Of a stretch of 32,095 bases of DNA, positions 1 to 7,103 are shown piece by piece. Position 1 is the stretch's first letter. Every line of letters begins with the position of its first letter. Where the stretch lies: positions 1 through 32,095 of the forward strand of contig JAUILH010000033.1 of NCBI GenBank assembly GCA_030433115.1, given 5' to 3'. The stretch is from Bacteroidia bacterium. Lineage in GTDB: Bacteria; Bacteroidota; Bacteroidia; Flavobacteriales_D; JAUILH01. Under the pieces are notes generated by a model. That model saw only the letters and a list, made by a program, of their open reading frames with translations. It had not been told where the DNA came from and searched no databases. The translations under genes and the position numbers were made by a program.

Positions 1-747
1 GAGATCAAAAAAAACGGTTTCAGGATACGTGAAGCCTATGTTTAAATCGCTTGTCTTTTTGTTCGGATTACCAGGTAGGTCACCTTCACGCTTAAAATGG
101 CTATGGAGGTTGACAAATCCCCTTCCAAATAATTCGAACTGACCAGCCAATTCATCCCAATTCTTGGCTTCAATAAAGTCAGCACGTCTCCGTTTAACAT
201 ATTGCTTCCATGTCACGTCTTTCTTTTGGTTTCTTGTTTCAATGCCCTCCGCATCCAGGCGTTCTATTTCTTTGATCATTTGGCGATACAAATCTTTGAT
301 CTGCTTTTTCGATGGAAATGAAATTGAATCGAGAGGGATTTGATCAGTTGGGTCACCGTTTTCCGTCCGAGTGTCAGATTGAGAAAGAATGTCATCGAAT
401 AATTCGATTTTTATGATCTTTCTTGAACTATTGACCATCACTTTGGATGATTGAGAGGGCATACCAGTGAAATCATAATTGACCAAGTATTGTTGCTCAG
501 ACTGCTTGGTCCATACAGCAGCTTCCAATCTGGGATATTGCTGATAGATTTGAGGAATGATCTGGGCGGCAGCGGCTTTGTCATAATCCCCAATCTTGAA
601 ATCAGCTGACAAATGCGGTTCCAAAACTGAATAATCCTGATTTGCGATTGACTTAACATAGGCATTCAAAGCGGCATTGGAACTATCTTCCTGTCCTATT
701 GAGGTGAGTCCGGAAAAACAAATAATACAAAGTACAAGATACCTCAT
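1..747 (-). CDS. Secreted protein with NTF2/SnoaL-like N-terminal half, partial (C-terminus beyond left edge)
   Basis: An open frame begins at ATG 747 and runs without a stop through base 1, giving at least 249 residues. The N-terminus MRYLVLCIICFSGLTSIGQ is a Sec signal peptide ending in the G-Q junction common in Bacteroidota. Residues about 25-125 (starting NAYVKSIANQDYSVLEPHL) look like an NTF2/SnoaL-type fold: a helix pair followed by strands. From about residue 140 there is a charged helical stretch, then a segment containing GRGFVNLHSHF that I do not recognise. The protein is therefore exported to the periplasm or surface. No catalytic residues can be named, and the missing C-terminus may hold the informative domain or a T9SS signal. 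The next gene is on the same strand 82 bases upstream, so cotranscription is possible but not shown. Confidence 0.7.
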   Translation of the reverse strand, partial: MRYLVLCIICFSGLTSIGQEDSSNAALNAYVKSIANQDYSVLEPHLSADFKIGDYDKAAAAQIIPQIYQQYPRLEAAVWTKQSEQQYLVNYDFTGMPSQSSKVMVNSSRKIIKIELFDDILSQSDTRTENGDPTDQIPLDSISFPSKKQIKDLYRQMIKEIERLDAEGIETRNQKKDVTWKQYVKRRRADFIEAKNWDELAGQFELFGRGFVNLHSHFKREGDLPGNPNKKTSDLNIGFTYPETVFFDL

Positions 748-829
748 CGATTAAATTTTGAGGCAAATTAGGTGCTTACGATTTCAGAAAAAAGGGATTA
801 AGAAATATTAACGTTCGATTTAACATTTT

Positions 830-1489
830 CTAATAGTTAATAATCAAATCCGTCGTATCAAATGGGGTTAAGAAGACCGTTTGATTAACGGTTGAATTCT
901 GTCCATTCTTGGTGACGAATCCTGTTCCGGTCACGTCATGGTTGCCATCATTCAGGCAAACAAAGCTCGTGTCTACTGTCATACCATCAAATTCATGTGG
1001 TGTAGTGCCACAACAAGTTGATCCGCAATCATAGGCTCCGGATGTCAATTGGTAGATGACTTTGTCGTTAGGATCATCCGGGTTCACATTTTTGATGTGT
1101 GCCCTTACCCAGGCCATAGCTCTCATGGTATAATTTCGGGTGTTTTCAGAATCGGTTGATAAATCATCCGGGTTAATAACGTCTTCTTCCCCAAAATGAA
1201 GATTTTTGCTGACAGTGATTTTGTAATCAACGGCATTAACCCTGTCGAAGGTAAAACTATAATTGCCATTTCCATCTGTGGTTATACTTTCAAGTGTTTT
1301 ATAGCTGTTGTTGAAAGTGCCACCACTTACTTCTTTAACCTGAAGCAATACAGTGGCTCCAGCTACACCAGAACCAAGCGTACCGTCAGTCACCTGACCT
1401 TTAATGGTGTATGTAGCTTTTTTGTTCTTGTTACAAGCCCCAAGACAACATCCAAAGGCAAGAAGGCAAATCATTACAAAACGAGTCAT
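830..1489 (-). CDS. Lipoprotein with carboxypeptidase-regulatory-like (CNA-B type) domain
   Basis: The start chosen is ATG 1489 (MTRFVMICLLAFGCCLGAC), because this places a signal peptide directly before a lipobox LGAC; an upstream non-ATG start would add eight residues before the signal. The mature protein would begin at that Cys and be lipid-anchored. Residues about 27-105 (YTIKGQVTDGTLGSGVAGAT, later TTDGNGNYSFTF) match the carboxypeptidase-regulatory/CNA-B beta-sandwich widespread in Bacteroidota surface proteins. The C-terminal half has a Cys cluster, DCGSTCCG, that could form disulfides or bind metal. About 219 aa. No enzymatic function is implied. A TATCTTTA box lies 24 bases upstream of the start. 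Confidence 0.8.
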   Translation of the reverse strand: MTRFVMICLLAFGCCLGACNKNKKATYTIKGQVTDGTLGSGVAGATVLLQVKEVSGGTFNNSYKTLESITTDGNGNYSFTFDRVNAVDYKITVSKNLHFGEEDVINPDDLSTDSENTRNYTMRAMAWVRAHIKNVNPDDPNDKVIYQLTSGAYDCGSTCCGTTPHEFDGMTVDTSFVCLNDGNHDVTGTGFVTKNGQNSTVNQTVFLTPFDTTDLIINY

Positions 1490-1513
1490 GTCTAAATTAC
1501 AATTGAGTTGCAC

Positions 1514-1521
1514 TAAAGATA
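1514..1521 (-). promoter_or_regulatory. Possible -7 box (TATCTTTA) for the lipoprotein gene at 1489
   Basis: On the minus strand the sequence reads TATCTTTA, one base from the Bacteroidota primary-sigma -7 consensus TAnnTTTG, 24 bases before the ATG. No clear -33 TTG is seen, so this is a weak call. Confidence 0.3.
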
Positions 1522-1533
1522 CCTCAATTCTAG

Positions 1534-1728
1534 TTAATTAGACTTGCTCAGGGCGGAAATTTCTCGGTTAACCATATCAAGAATTTCCTGATAGGCATCC
1601 CGCATACCAGCAAATTGAGTGGCTTTTCCGTAATTGTGATTGTTCTTAGACTCCAATATGGTGTCATTAATTTTTGCAAGCTTAGAGTTGATCCAGGCCG
1701 CGAATTCAAGTAGACGTTCTTTTTTCAT
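1534..1728 (-). CDS. Small hypothetical cytoplasmic protein (64 aa)
   Basis: I place the start at ATG 1728 (MKKERLLEFAAWINSKL). The longer frame back to 1794 adds a poorly coding N-terminus that runs towards the terminator of the preceding gene. The product is about 64 residues, helical and amphipathic with no signal peptide, and carries a central polar stretch (ESKNNHNYGKATQFAGMRDA). It resembles short Bacteroidota proteins of unknown function made of two helices. No catalytic motif is seen. It sits alone between a lipoprotein gene and the terminator of the secreted protein at 1866. The reading frame is sensible and distinct from its shadows, but the function is unknown. Confidence 0.55.
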   Translation of the reverse strand: MKKERLLEFAAWINSKLAKINDTILESKNNHNYGKATQFAGMRDAYQEILDMVNREISALSKSN

Positions 1729-1816
1729 AGAGATCAAGTTTGGCGTTAAACAACTAAAAAAGGCAAGGAAGGTTCTAGTATTTACGCGGGGCAATCCTTT
1801 TAGGTTACAGGAACAA

Positions 1817-1846
1817 AAAAAGGGAGAACTGTTGTCCTCCCTTTTT
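1817..1846 (-). terminator. Intrinsic terminator downstream of the 1866-2657 gene
   Basis: A perfect 10-bp inverted repeat, AAAAAGGGAG / CTCCCTTTTT (1817-1826 and 1837-1846), with a 10-base loop lies 19 bases after the stop codon at 1866. On the minus strand it reads as a G/C-containing stem followed by a run of T. Because both flanks are A/T runs it could also act in the other direction. Confidence 0.8.
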
Positions 1847-1865
1847 CAAATACTTTAGATGTAGA

Positions 1866-2657
1866 TTAACGCTTTTTGAATTTCTCCATGGCGTTATCAA
1901 AATTGAGGTAGTAATCACCTCTTTCCAAATTAGATAAATCAATTTCTTTACTCAATCCACGTTTACGGATTTGACCATACATGTCATACACTTCATAAGA
2001 GGTTTCTTCTGTGAAGATCAACTTGTCTGCAGATTTTTTGTATTCAAAGGTTGGTTGCTTTTTATCGGTTACAACGCTCACTGTTTTACTCGACTTTTGG
2101 TCTCCGGCAAGGTTTTTCTGGACAACTCTGAACTTATTTTGTCCTGATACCAACTTAGTTTTAAAACTATAGGCATGAGCATCAGGTGTTCCTTCGCCGT
2201 CTACTTCACCAACTTTCACCCACTTGTTCCATTTGAACTGCTGAACTACATAGGGTAATTTGCCAAGCTCACCCTTGGTCTCCCATTTCAACATGCCATC
2301 ATTGCCAATTTCAATGTTGGTTGTCTCAAATGTAGGCATGGGTTGAAGCACACCAGGATTCAATACTTTAGGTGTACACGGTCCTTCGTACTCAATCTGA
2401 ACAACCACATCTTCACCTTGTTTTAAATCTAAAATAGATAGGTCAATTTCAAAAGCACTGCTTGAAACCTGGTCCGTGGTAATCTTTCCATTAACTCTTA
2501 CAAGAGAAACGGCGAATCCAACACCATTGTCTCCCATGCAGTTGGTAACATAAAGGTTCTTGCTCTGATAAATCCCCTCTATTACAAGAGTTTTATCATC
2601 TGCTTTTACAGAGCCAAAGGCCAAAAGGCATGATAATGAAGCTAATAAGTATTTCAT
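1866..2657 (-). CDS. Secreted protein with probable type IX (T9SS type A-like) C-terminal sorting domain
   Basis: Start ATG 2657 gives MKYLLASLSCLLAFGSVKAD, a classical signal peptide; the Met three codons upstream is also possible. The protein is about 263 aa. Residues about 20-95 form a beta-rich domain (LVIEGIYQSKNLYVTNCMGD) like Bacteroidota N-terminal Ig-type modules, and 110-195 look like a fibronectin-type sandwich. The last 75 residues follow the T9SS type A pattern: strand, YEVYDMYGQIRKRG, IDLSNLERGDYYLNF, then a basic terminus KFKKR. Such tails direct proteins through the type IX system to the surface. The tail match is by eye. The promoter is probably at 2678-2685 and the transcript ends at the terminator at 1817-1846. 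Confidence 0.8.
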   Translation of the reverse strand: MKYLLASLSCLLAFGSVKADDKTLVIEGIYQSKNLYVTNCMGDNGVGFAVSLVRVNGKITTDQVSSSAFEIDLSILDLKQGEDVVVQIEYEGPCTPKVLNPGVLQPMPTFETTNIEIGNDGMLKWETKGELGKLPYVVQQFKWNKWVKVGEVDGEGTPDAHAYSFKTKLVSGQNKFRVVQKNLAGDQKSSKTVSVVTDKKQPTFEYKKSADKLIFTEETSYEVYDMYGQIRKRGLSKEIDLSNLERGDYYLNFDNAMEKFKKR

Positions 2658-2677
2658 GTGCAACATAATTTATTAAG

Positions 2678-2708
2678 CAAATATCTTAAACTTTAGAGCA
2701 CTAAGCAA
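2678..2708 (-). promoter_or_regulatory. Candidate promoter for the secreted T9SS-tailed protein gene
   Basis: On the minus strand a TTG (2708-2706) is followed after 20 bases by GATATTTG (2685-2678), one mismatch from TAnnTTTG. The spacing agrees with Bacteroidota -33/-7 promoters. The start codon is 20 bases downstream. Confidence 0.4.
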
Positions 2709-2751
2709 GTATTGTGCCATGCATTTCATTAAAAAACCGTTAATTTTTTCA

Positions 2752-3006
2752 CTAATGCTTGAACCTTACGAACAATCTTCCATGATTTTTTGAGTCTTTA
2801 TCTATGCGATGGTATTTGTTTTTGATGTCTTTTCGCATTAAAAATCTAAGCACTTTTTTCTTAAGCTGTCCACTTCCTTTACCGGGAATGATCTCAACCA
2901 GGGCAATTTTTCTATCGATGGCTTCCTCAATGATCTCTTCTAAGGCACGATCGATTTCCCGTTCTTTATTGTAGATGTCGTGAAGGTCTAGTTTTAGTTT
3001 AGCCAT
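2752..3006 (-). CDS. Smr-domain protein (84 aa)
   Basis: ATG 3006 starts MAKLKLDLHDIY; the longer frame would only duplicate the end of the upstream gene. This is a stand-alone Smr domain: the LDLH motif at residues 6-9, IIPGKGSGQLKKKV at about 39-52 (the conserved GxGxG-type nucleic-acid loop) and a C-terminal GRLFVRF strand. Smr domains are found in MutS2 and in small proteins, and several have nicking or RNA endonuclease activity. Whether this short version is active cannot be told from sequence. The start overlaps the stop of the upstream ACP phosphodiesterase-like gene by 8 bases, indicating translational coupling in one operon. Confidence 0.85.
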   Translation of the reverse strand: MAKLKLDLHDIYNKEREIDRALEEIIEEAIDRKIALVEIIPGKGSGQLKKKVLRFLMRKDIKNKYHRIDKDSKNHGRLFVRFKH

Positions 3007-3598
3007 TGGATTCGAATATTTTGAGTTTTTGGACGCAAGCCGATTGAATCTCGTCAAAAAACACTAAAAATTCCTTTTCAAATTCTTCAAAATGAAGCAC
3101 AAGGTCCTTGGCAGCAGTCGCCATATTATTGCTAAACTTGGTTCTTCTCGAAAGTCCCTGAAATGTTCGCTCAATGCCTTCTAGATGTGGGTAGTTTCCC
3201 AACCAATTATGGCGAATCATGTGATCGCTGAGGTACTGAGTCTCTTCAGGTAAAATAGCTCTGTTCTCTCTTAATAAACTGTATATACTTTTAGCAAACT
3301 CGTCCAAGTCACTGCCCACGATAATCGACCAGTTTTTAGCCAGCAAATGATCGTAGTAAATATCCAGCACCACCCCGGAATAATGGCGGTAATTCTGCCA
3401 AATGCGCTTCTTGCCCTGTCTGGTCAGTTCATGGTTATCCATAAAATCATCAATGAACCTGTGGAGCAAAATTCCTGTAGAAATCTTCTTGGGGTACTTA
3501 TCCAAAAAACCATAGCCTTTTATGGCATCTCCCATCATGTTTCCAATCAATACTTCCGGATCTTGTCCGCTGAGATAAGCATGTGCGAGATAATTCAT
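2999..3598 (-). CDS. Acyl carrier protein phosphodiesterase-like protein (AcpH/DUF479 family)
   Basis: Start ATG 3598 gives MNYLAHAYLS, the typical family start; the six extra residues in the longer frame are not needed. About 199 aa, close to E. coli AcpH (193). Family landmarks are His6, the GNMMGD segment with Asp24, LLHRFIDDFMDNH at about 45-56 and YYDHLLAKNW near 81-90. Together these form an HD-like metal site. AcpH-family enzymes remove the 4'-phosphopantetheine arm from holo-ACP. The family assignment is good, but the substrate in Bacteroidota is unproven. It is cytosolic and shares an operon with the Smr gene. A perfect TATATTTG box lies 19 bases before the start on the minus strand. 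Confidence 0.8.
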   Translation of the reverse strand: MNYLAHAYLSGQDPEVLIGNMMGDAIKGYGFLDKYPKKISTGILLHRFIDDFMDNHELTRQGKKRIWQNYRHYSGVVLDIYYDHLLAKNWSIIVGSDLDEFAKSIYSLLRENRAILPEETQYLSDHMIRHNWLGNYPHLEGIERTFQGLSRRTKFSNNMATAAKDLVLHFEEFEKEFLVFFDEIQSACVQKLKIFESNG

Positions 3599-3617
3599 AT
3601 TGGCTAATTTACCCAAT

Positions 3618-3625
3618 CAAATATA
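3618..3625 (-). promoter_or_regulatory. -7 promoter box TATATTTG for the AcpH-like/Smr operon
   Basis: A perfect match to TAnnTTTG on the minus strand, 19 bases before ATG 3598. A second, imperfect box (TAAATTAG, 3604-3611) lies even closer. It faces away from the LytS gene that starts at 3687. Confidence 0.5.
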
Positions 3626-3672
3626 AATGACGCCAATTATGTAAAAGCAATTTCCGGTTTCAAATTTGAGCG

Positions 3673-3680
3673 TATCTTAG
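3673..3680 (+). promoter_or_regulatory. Possible -7 box (TATCTTAG) for the LytS/LytTR operon
   Basis: TATCTTAG is one base from TAnnTTTG and ends six bases before ATG 3687, implying a very short leader. No -33 element is evident, so this is weak by itself. Confidence 0.3.
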
Positions 3681-3686
3681 TATTAG

Positions 3687-4742
3687 ATGTCTTGGTCAGT
3701 TTTCCTATACAACAAGAAAGTACAATATTGGGTCGCTCAAATTTTGGGGTGGGCGGCATACTATATTCTTGTATATTTCAGTGCAGAGAGGCTTCAGGAG
3801 TCTGAAAACTGTGAAGTATACTTGGTTATAGTTTATCTCACTTCAATTGTGCTAACGCACGTTTTCAGAATGGTGATTGTTGGCTTCAATTGGTTTAAGT
3901 TCAAACCACTCAATGTGCTTTGGCGTGTTGTGATTGCGTGTATTCTAATTTCGTCTATTGACATTCTGGTAGATTTAGGGTACGAACGGCTGTTGCTGGA
4001 AGAAGAACTCCATACCAAAAGAGAAACGCGTCCCATACTTCTTGGAATCATCATTAAAAGTTTGTTCTACTTCATGTGGTCGGCCATCTACTTTGCTTTT
4101 CATTACATTGGTAAGTCCAGAGCAGAAGAAATAAAGAACATTCAATTGGAAGCGAGTAAAACGGAAATTGAATTAAAAAATTTGAAGGCACAATTGAATC
4201 CGCATTTCATGTTTAACTCCATGAACAGCATCAGGGCATTGGTAGATGAGAATCCCGTTCAGGCAAAGTATGCCATTACCCAGCTTTCTTCCATACTCAG
4301 AAATACTTTGTTGATGGGGAAAAGTAAAATAGTTCCCATTAAAGATGAATTGGCTGTTGTTAAGGATTATTTGTCTCTTGAAGGAATTAGATATGAAGAA
4401 CGCTTAAAGGTGAATTACAAGATTGATGAAAGGCTCATGAATTGTGAAATTCCTCCTATGATGATGCAAACTTTAGTAGAAAATGCAATTAAACATGGGA
4501 TTTCTAAGTTACCAAATGGCGGAAACCTTGATATCACGATTCAGGAACAGGTGGACAGAGTTGAAGTACTCATCGTCAATTCTGGAACCATTCAAAGCGA
4601 GAACCCGGAAACGGGTATTGGCTTGAGAAATACGATCAAACGATTGGACTTATTATATGGAGCGGAGAGCGAGTTTAGCATAAGAAGTGGCGAGCACAAA
4701 GTGACTACCAGATTTATTTATCCAAAGAAAAAAATGTTATGA
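3687..4742 (+). CDS. LytS/YehU-type sensor histidine kinase
   Basis: 351 aa. There are four predicted membrane segments (about 14-31, 43-66, 78-97 and 116-140) with no large extracellular sensor domain, then a short coiled coil. The His_kinase domain has the phospho-acceptor motif QLNPHFMFNSMNSIRAL (His173). The HATPase domain has the N-box LVENAIKHG (Asn266) and a glycine box TGIGLRN (about 309-315). It would autophosphorylate and pass phosphate to the LytTR regulator encoded next, whose ATG overlaps this stop in an ATGA arrangement. The signal is unknown; in this family it may be membrane state or a small molecule. Length and architecture are normal for Bacteroidota LytS-like kinases. Confidence 0.93.
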   Translation: MSWSVFLYNKKVQYWVAQILGWAAYYILVYFSAERLQESENCEVYLVIVYLTSIVLTHVFRMVIVGFNWFKFKPLNVLWRVVIACILISSIDILVDLGYERLLLEEELHTKRETRPILLGIIIKSLFYFMWSAIYFAFHYIGKSRAEEIKNIQLEASKTEIELKNLKAQLNPHFMFNSMNSIRALVDENPVQAKYAITQLSSILRNTLLMGKSKIVPIKDELAVVKDYLSLEGIRYEERLKVNYKIDERLMNCEIPPMMMQTLVENAIKHGISKLPNGGNLDITIQEQVDRVEVLIVNSGTIQSENPETGIGLRNTIKRLDLLYGAESEFSIRSGEHKVTTRFIYPKKKML

Positions 4743-5449
4743 AAGCGATAGTTGTTGACGATGAAAGATTGGCGAGAAAAGAATTGATGTCTTTGCTGGA
4801 TAATTACAAGCAGCTTGAAGTTGTGGAAGAATGCGCCAATGTGGATGAGGCCAAAACAGCCATTGAAAAGCATGGACCGGATTTGATCTTTCTGGACATT
4901 CAAATGCCGGGTAAGAATGGATTTGATTTGATTTCTGAATTGGACAGTGTGCCAAGGGTGGTGTTTGTGACCGCCTACGACGAATTTGCAATCAGAGCCT
5001 TTGAGGTGAATGCCCTTGATTATTTATTGAAACCGGTTCACCCGGAGCGTCTAGATGAAGCCATGAAGAAAGTGTTCGACAATATCATAGATTACAAGGA
5101 ATCCGAACAACGTTTGACAGAGGATGATCAGATTTTCCTGAAGGATGGAGAAAAATGCTGGTTCGTGGCCTTGAAAGATATTCGTTTGTTCGAATCGGAA
5201 GGGAATTATGTGCGCGTTTTGTTTCATAATCACAAGCCTTTGATTCTAAGGTCTTTGAATAATTTGGAGAAAAGACTCGATAGCAAAGTCTTTTTCAGGG
5301 CAAACAGAAAATTCATTATCAATCTAAAATGGGTAACAGGTATTGAACCCTGGTTTAACGGTGGTTTGCAGGTTGAATTAAGGGATGGGGAGAAAGTAGA
5401 AATTTCCAGACGACAAGCCGCAAAATTTAAAGATTTAATGAGCTTATAA
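4739..5449 (+). CDS. LytTR-family response regulator
   Basis: 236 aa. The receiver domain (1-115) has acidic residues D7/D8, phospho-acceptor Asp53 in FLDIQMPG, Thr78 in FVTAYDE and Lys98 in LLKPV. All expected residues are present. Residues about 130-233 form a LytTR DNA-binding domain (LFESEGNYVRVLFHN, ending in EVEISRRQAAKFKDL). It acts as a cytosolic transcription factor paired with the kinase upstream, with a 4-base ATGA overlap. LytTR regulators usually bind pairs of short direct repeats; I saw no convincing pair in this window, so targets probably lie elsewhere. Confidence 0.95.
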   Translation: MKAIVVDDERLARKELMSLLDNYKQLEVVEECANVDEAKTAIEKHGPDLIFLDIQMPGKNGFDLISELDSVPRVVFVTAYDEFAIRAFEVNALDYLLKPVHPERLDEAMKKVFDNIIDYKESEQRLTEDDQIFLKDGEKCWFVALKDIRLFESEGNYVRVLFHNHKPLILRSLNNLEKRLDSKVFFRANRKFIINLKWVTGIEPWFNGGLQVELRDGEKVEISRRQAAKFKDLMSL

Positions 5450-5559
5450 TTTCGTCGGGTTAATACTTCAGTTTATCGTACATCTGTAATTTTTTGTAGA
5501 AATTAATTTGCGATTTTAATTTGATTTATCCAATTTTATAGAGCAAACGCAAACTTAGC

Positions 5560-5955
5560 ATGGAGAAAATTTACGTTGAGGCTACGGCCAAAACACCAAT
5601 GGTTTCATTAGACCCTGTAAGCGGTGTTTTTGAGTTTAAAGGGAAGTCAATTCCCTCAGATGCAGAAAATTTTTATGCCCCAATTATCGACTGGGTGGAA
5701 TCGTACGCCGGTAAGCCAGCTAGTAAAACTGTCATTAACGTGGACCTTGATTTCTTCAATATTTCTTCATCCAAACGATTGTTGTTTATCATGTACAAGC
5801 TGAATGAAATGACAGAAAATGGTCATGACGTTGAGCTTAAATGGCATTATTACAATGATGATGACGACATGTATGAGGTAGGACAAGATTATGCCTTTAT
5901 GGTTAAAATTCCTTTCGAATTTGTCATCAAAGAACGTGCTTTATTGGCTGTCTGA
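5560..5955 (+). CDS. SiaC-family regulatory phosphoprotein (DUF1987)
   Basis: 131 aa, full length for DUF1987. Features that identify it are ATAKTPMVSLDPVSGVFEFKG, IPSDAENFYAPIIDWVESY, the FNISSSKRLLFI segment and a C-terminal GQDYAFMVKIPFEF. In Pseudomonas, SiaC is phosphorylated on a Ser/Thr at the equivalent of the SSSK loop (Ser69-71 here) by SiaB and dephosphorylated by the PP2C protein SiaA; unphosphorylated SiaC activates the diguanylate cyclase SiaD. No SiaB kinase or GGDEF gene is adjacent. A SpoIIE/PP2C protein lies at 15154-17160. The 3' end overlaps the convergent DUF1853 gene by 15 bases. The regulatory target here is unknown. Confidence 0.85.
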   Translation: MEKIYVEATAKTPMVSLDPVSGVFEFKGKSIPSDAENFYAPIIDWVESYAGKPASKTVINVDLDFFNISSSKRLLFIMYKLNEMTENGHDVELKWHYYNDDDDMYEVGQDYAFMVKIPFEFVIKERALLAV

Positions 5956-6804
5956 TGTCGGCCAGGTATCAGGAACCACGAAAATCCTTTGTGTCTCATA
6001 GTATAAACCATGTCGCTTTTCAAGACGCGCAATCAACACGCTTTTGTTGTGTTCAACAATATAGTTTTTGCAATGTTTGATAACCTCAGGCCAACGCACC
6101 GCATCCAATTCTCTTGGGGCAATCTCAACAGGTGAAAACCAATATGTCTTTGGCAGCAAGCACCAATAATCTTGGCGCCCATCGACTTTCTCAAGTTCAC
6201 TTTTTCTCAACCAAACGACCTTGTGTCTCATGTCAAAGTTGAATTCCTCAAACAAGTGACACTTTAAATACAAAGACGACTCTATGTCATCAGGAATAAT
6301 CGTTTTCACAGAATGGTGTGTTACCAATGGAAGTTGCCTGGTTTCCACAGTACTTAATTTGTTTTTAAGGGTATCTCTGGCATTAGGACCAATCCAGGCA
6401 CCTTGATAATGCAGGTAAAATTTGTAGCTCAATTCCCAATGATGAACTTTACCAGATTTAAGGTCCTTAAAAATGAAGTCGATTTCACTCAAAGTAATCC
6501 CCTTATCCACCACTTGAAAATTATGTAACAACAAGTCTAGTCGTGGATGACTCTCAATAAAAAATCGCATCAGGTCCTCTGCGTATTTTCCAATAATATG
6601 GGTCGGACAGTCAGCAATATGCTGCGCAAGCGGTGTTGGCGATTCTGCAAGTTTCTCTAATACTGGTTGAAATTCATCTGCCAATTCTTTAACATAAGTT
6701 TCGGACACCAGACAATTGAAATAGGTAGGTTGTAGGAACAGATCACCGTTGATGAGATACGCCAGATCTCTTACCAATTTGTTATGATATGTTAACTCAG
6801 ACAT
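5941..6804 (-). CDS. DUF1853 family protein, PD-(D/E)XK-nuclease-like
   Basis: 287 aa from ATG 6804. The N-terminus (NKLVRDLAYLINGDLFL) and the core (SEIDFIFKD, then HHWELSYKFYLHYQG) match DUF1853. The order Glu76 (KYAED), Asp109 (EIDF), Glu124 and Lys128 (WELSYK) resembles the acidic/lysine active site of PD-(D/E)XK nucleases, a superfamily that to my recollection includes DUF1853. No substrate is known, and nuclease activity here is only an inference. There is no signal peptide, so it is cytosolic. Its stop lies inside the end of the convergent SiaC-like gene (15-base overlap), so the two transcripts would be antisense at their 3' ends. A TAAGTCTG sequence 11 bases before the start is a poor promoter candidate. 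Confidence 0.8.
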   Translation of the reverse strand: MSELTYHNKLVRDLAYLINGDLFLQPTYFNCLVSETYVKELADEFQPVLEKLAESPTPLAQHIADCPTHIIGKYAEDLMRFFIESHPRLDLLLHNFQVVDKGITLSEIDFIFKDLKSGKVHHWELSYKFYLHYQGAWIGPNARDTLKNKLSTVETRQLPLVTHHSVKTIIPDDIESSLYLKCHLFEEFNFDMRHKVVWLRKSELEKVDGRQDYWCLLPKTYWFSPVEIAPRELDAVRWPEVIKHCKNYIVEHNKSVLIARLEKRHGLYYETQRIFVVPDTWPTSDSQ

Positions 6805-6834
6805 ATAAATCCATGCAGACTTAAATAAAACTAA

Positions 6835-6842
6835 TAACTTTG
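6835..6842 (+). promoter_or_regulatory. -7 promoter box TAACTTTG for the OmpH-like operon
   Basis: A perfect TAnnTTTG match ending nine bases before ATG 6852. It shares the extension TTTGCAGCTT with the box at 18190. The predicted leader is only a few bases. Confidence 0.55.
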
Positions 6843-6851
6843 CAGCTTCAA

Positions 6852-7103
6852 ATGAGACTTGTAGAAGAAATACCGCATCATACTTTTAAAATCTCTGTGT
6901 TTAACTACAACGCAAAGTACATTATAAAGATTGAGTTGGCGCAATTTGAACAATCGTATAAAATTGCGGAGACAAATGTGCAAGGTATGGATCAGCTTAA
7001 ACAGTTACTTACAGAGTCTTTTTTAGAGTCATGCATGAAACGTTTCTTATCCATGCGGGCTGATTTTAATCACAGTTTTGAAAATTTAAGTTATGAAGTT
7101 TAA
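6852..7103 (+). CDS. Small hypothetical protein (83 aa) leading the OmpH-like operon
   Basis: Start ATG 6852 (MRLVEEIPHHTFKISVFNYN) is preferred over the in-frame TTG at 6840, which lies inside the promoter box. The product is a short alpha/beta protein with two beta strands (HTFKISVFNYNAKYIIKIEL) followed by helices, without a signal peptide or cysteine-rich region. It carries YKIAETNV and an acidic/aromatic tail. I do not recognise the family. Its stop overlaps the start of the OmpH-like lipoprotein gene by 11 bases, so the two are almost certainly cotranscribed and translationally coupled. That argues for a role linked to the downstream envelope genes, but the function is unknown. Confidence 0.75.
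   Translation: MRLVEEIPHHTFKISVFNYNAKYIIKIELAQFEQSYKIAETNVQGMDQLKQLLTESFLESCMKRFLSMRADFNHSFENLSYEV

Noticed and set aside
1196-1495. Plus-strand frame of 99 codons opposite the lipoprotein gene
   Set aside because: The minus-strand frame has a lipobox and a recognisable domain; the plus frame shows nothing and no promoter.
5500-5507. TTAATTTG as promoter of the SiaC-like gene
   Set aside because: It misses the conserved A at position two and has no -33 partner, so I did not list it as a feature.
5450-5559. LytTR direct-repeat binding sites downstream of the regulator
   Set aside because: I looked for paired short direct repeats in this spacer and upstream of 3687 and found none with proper spacing.
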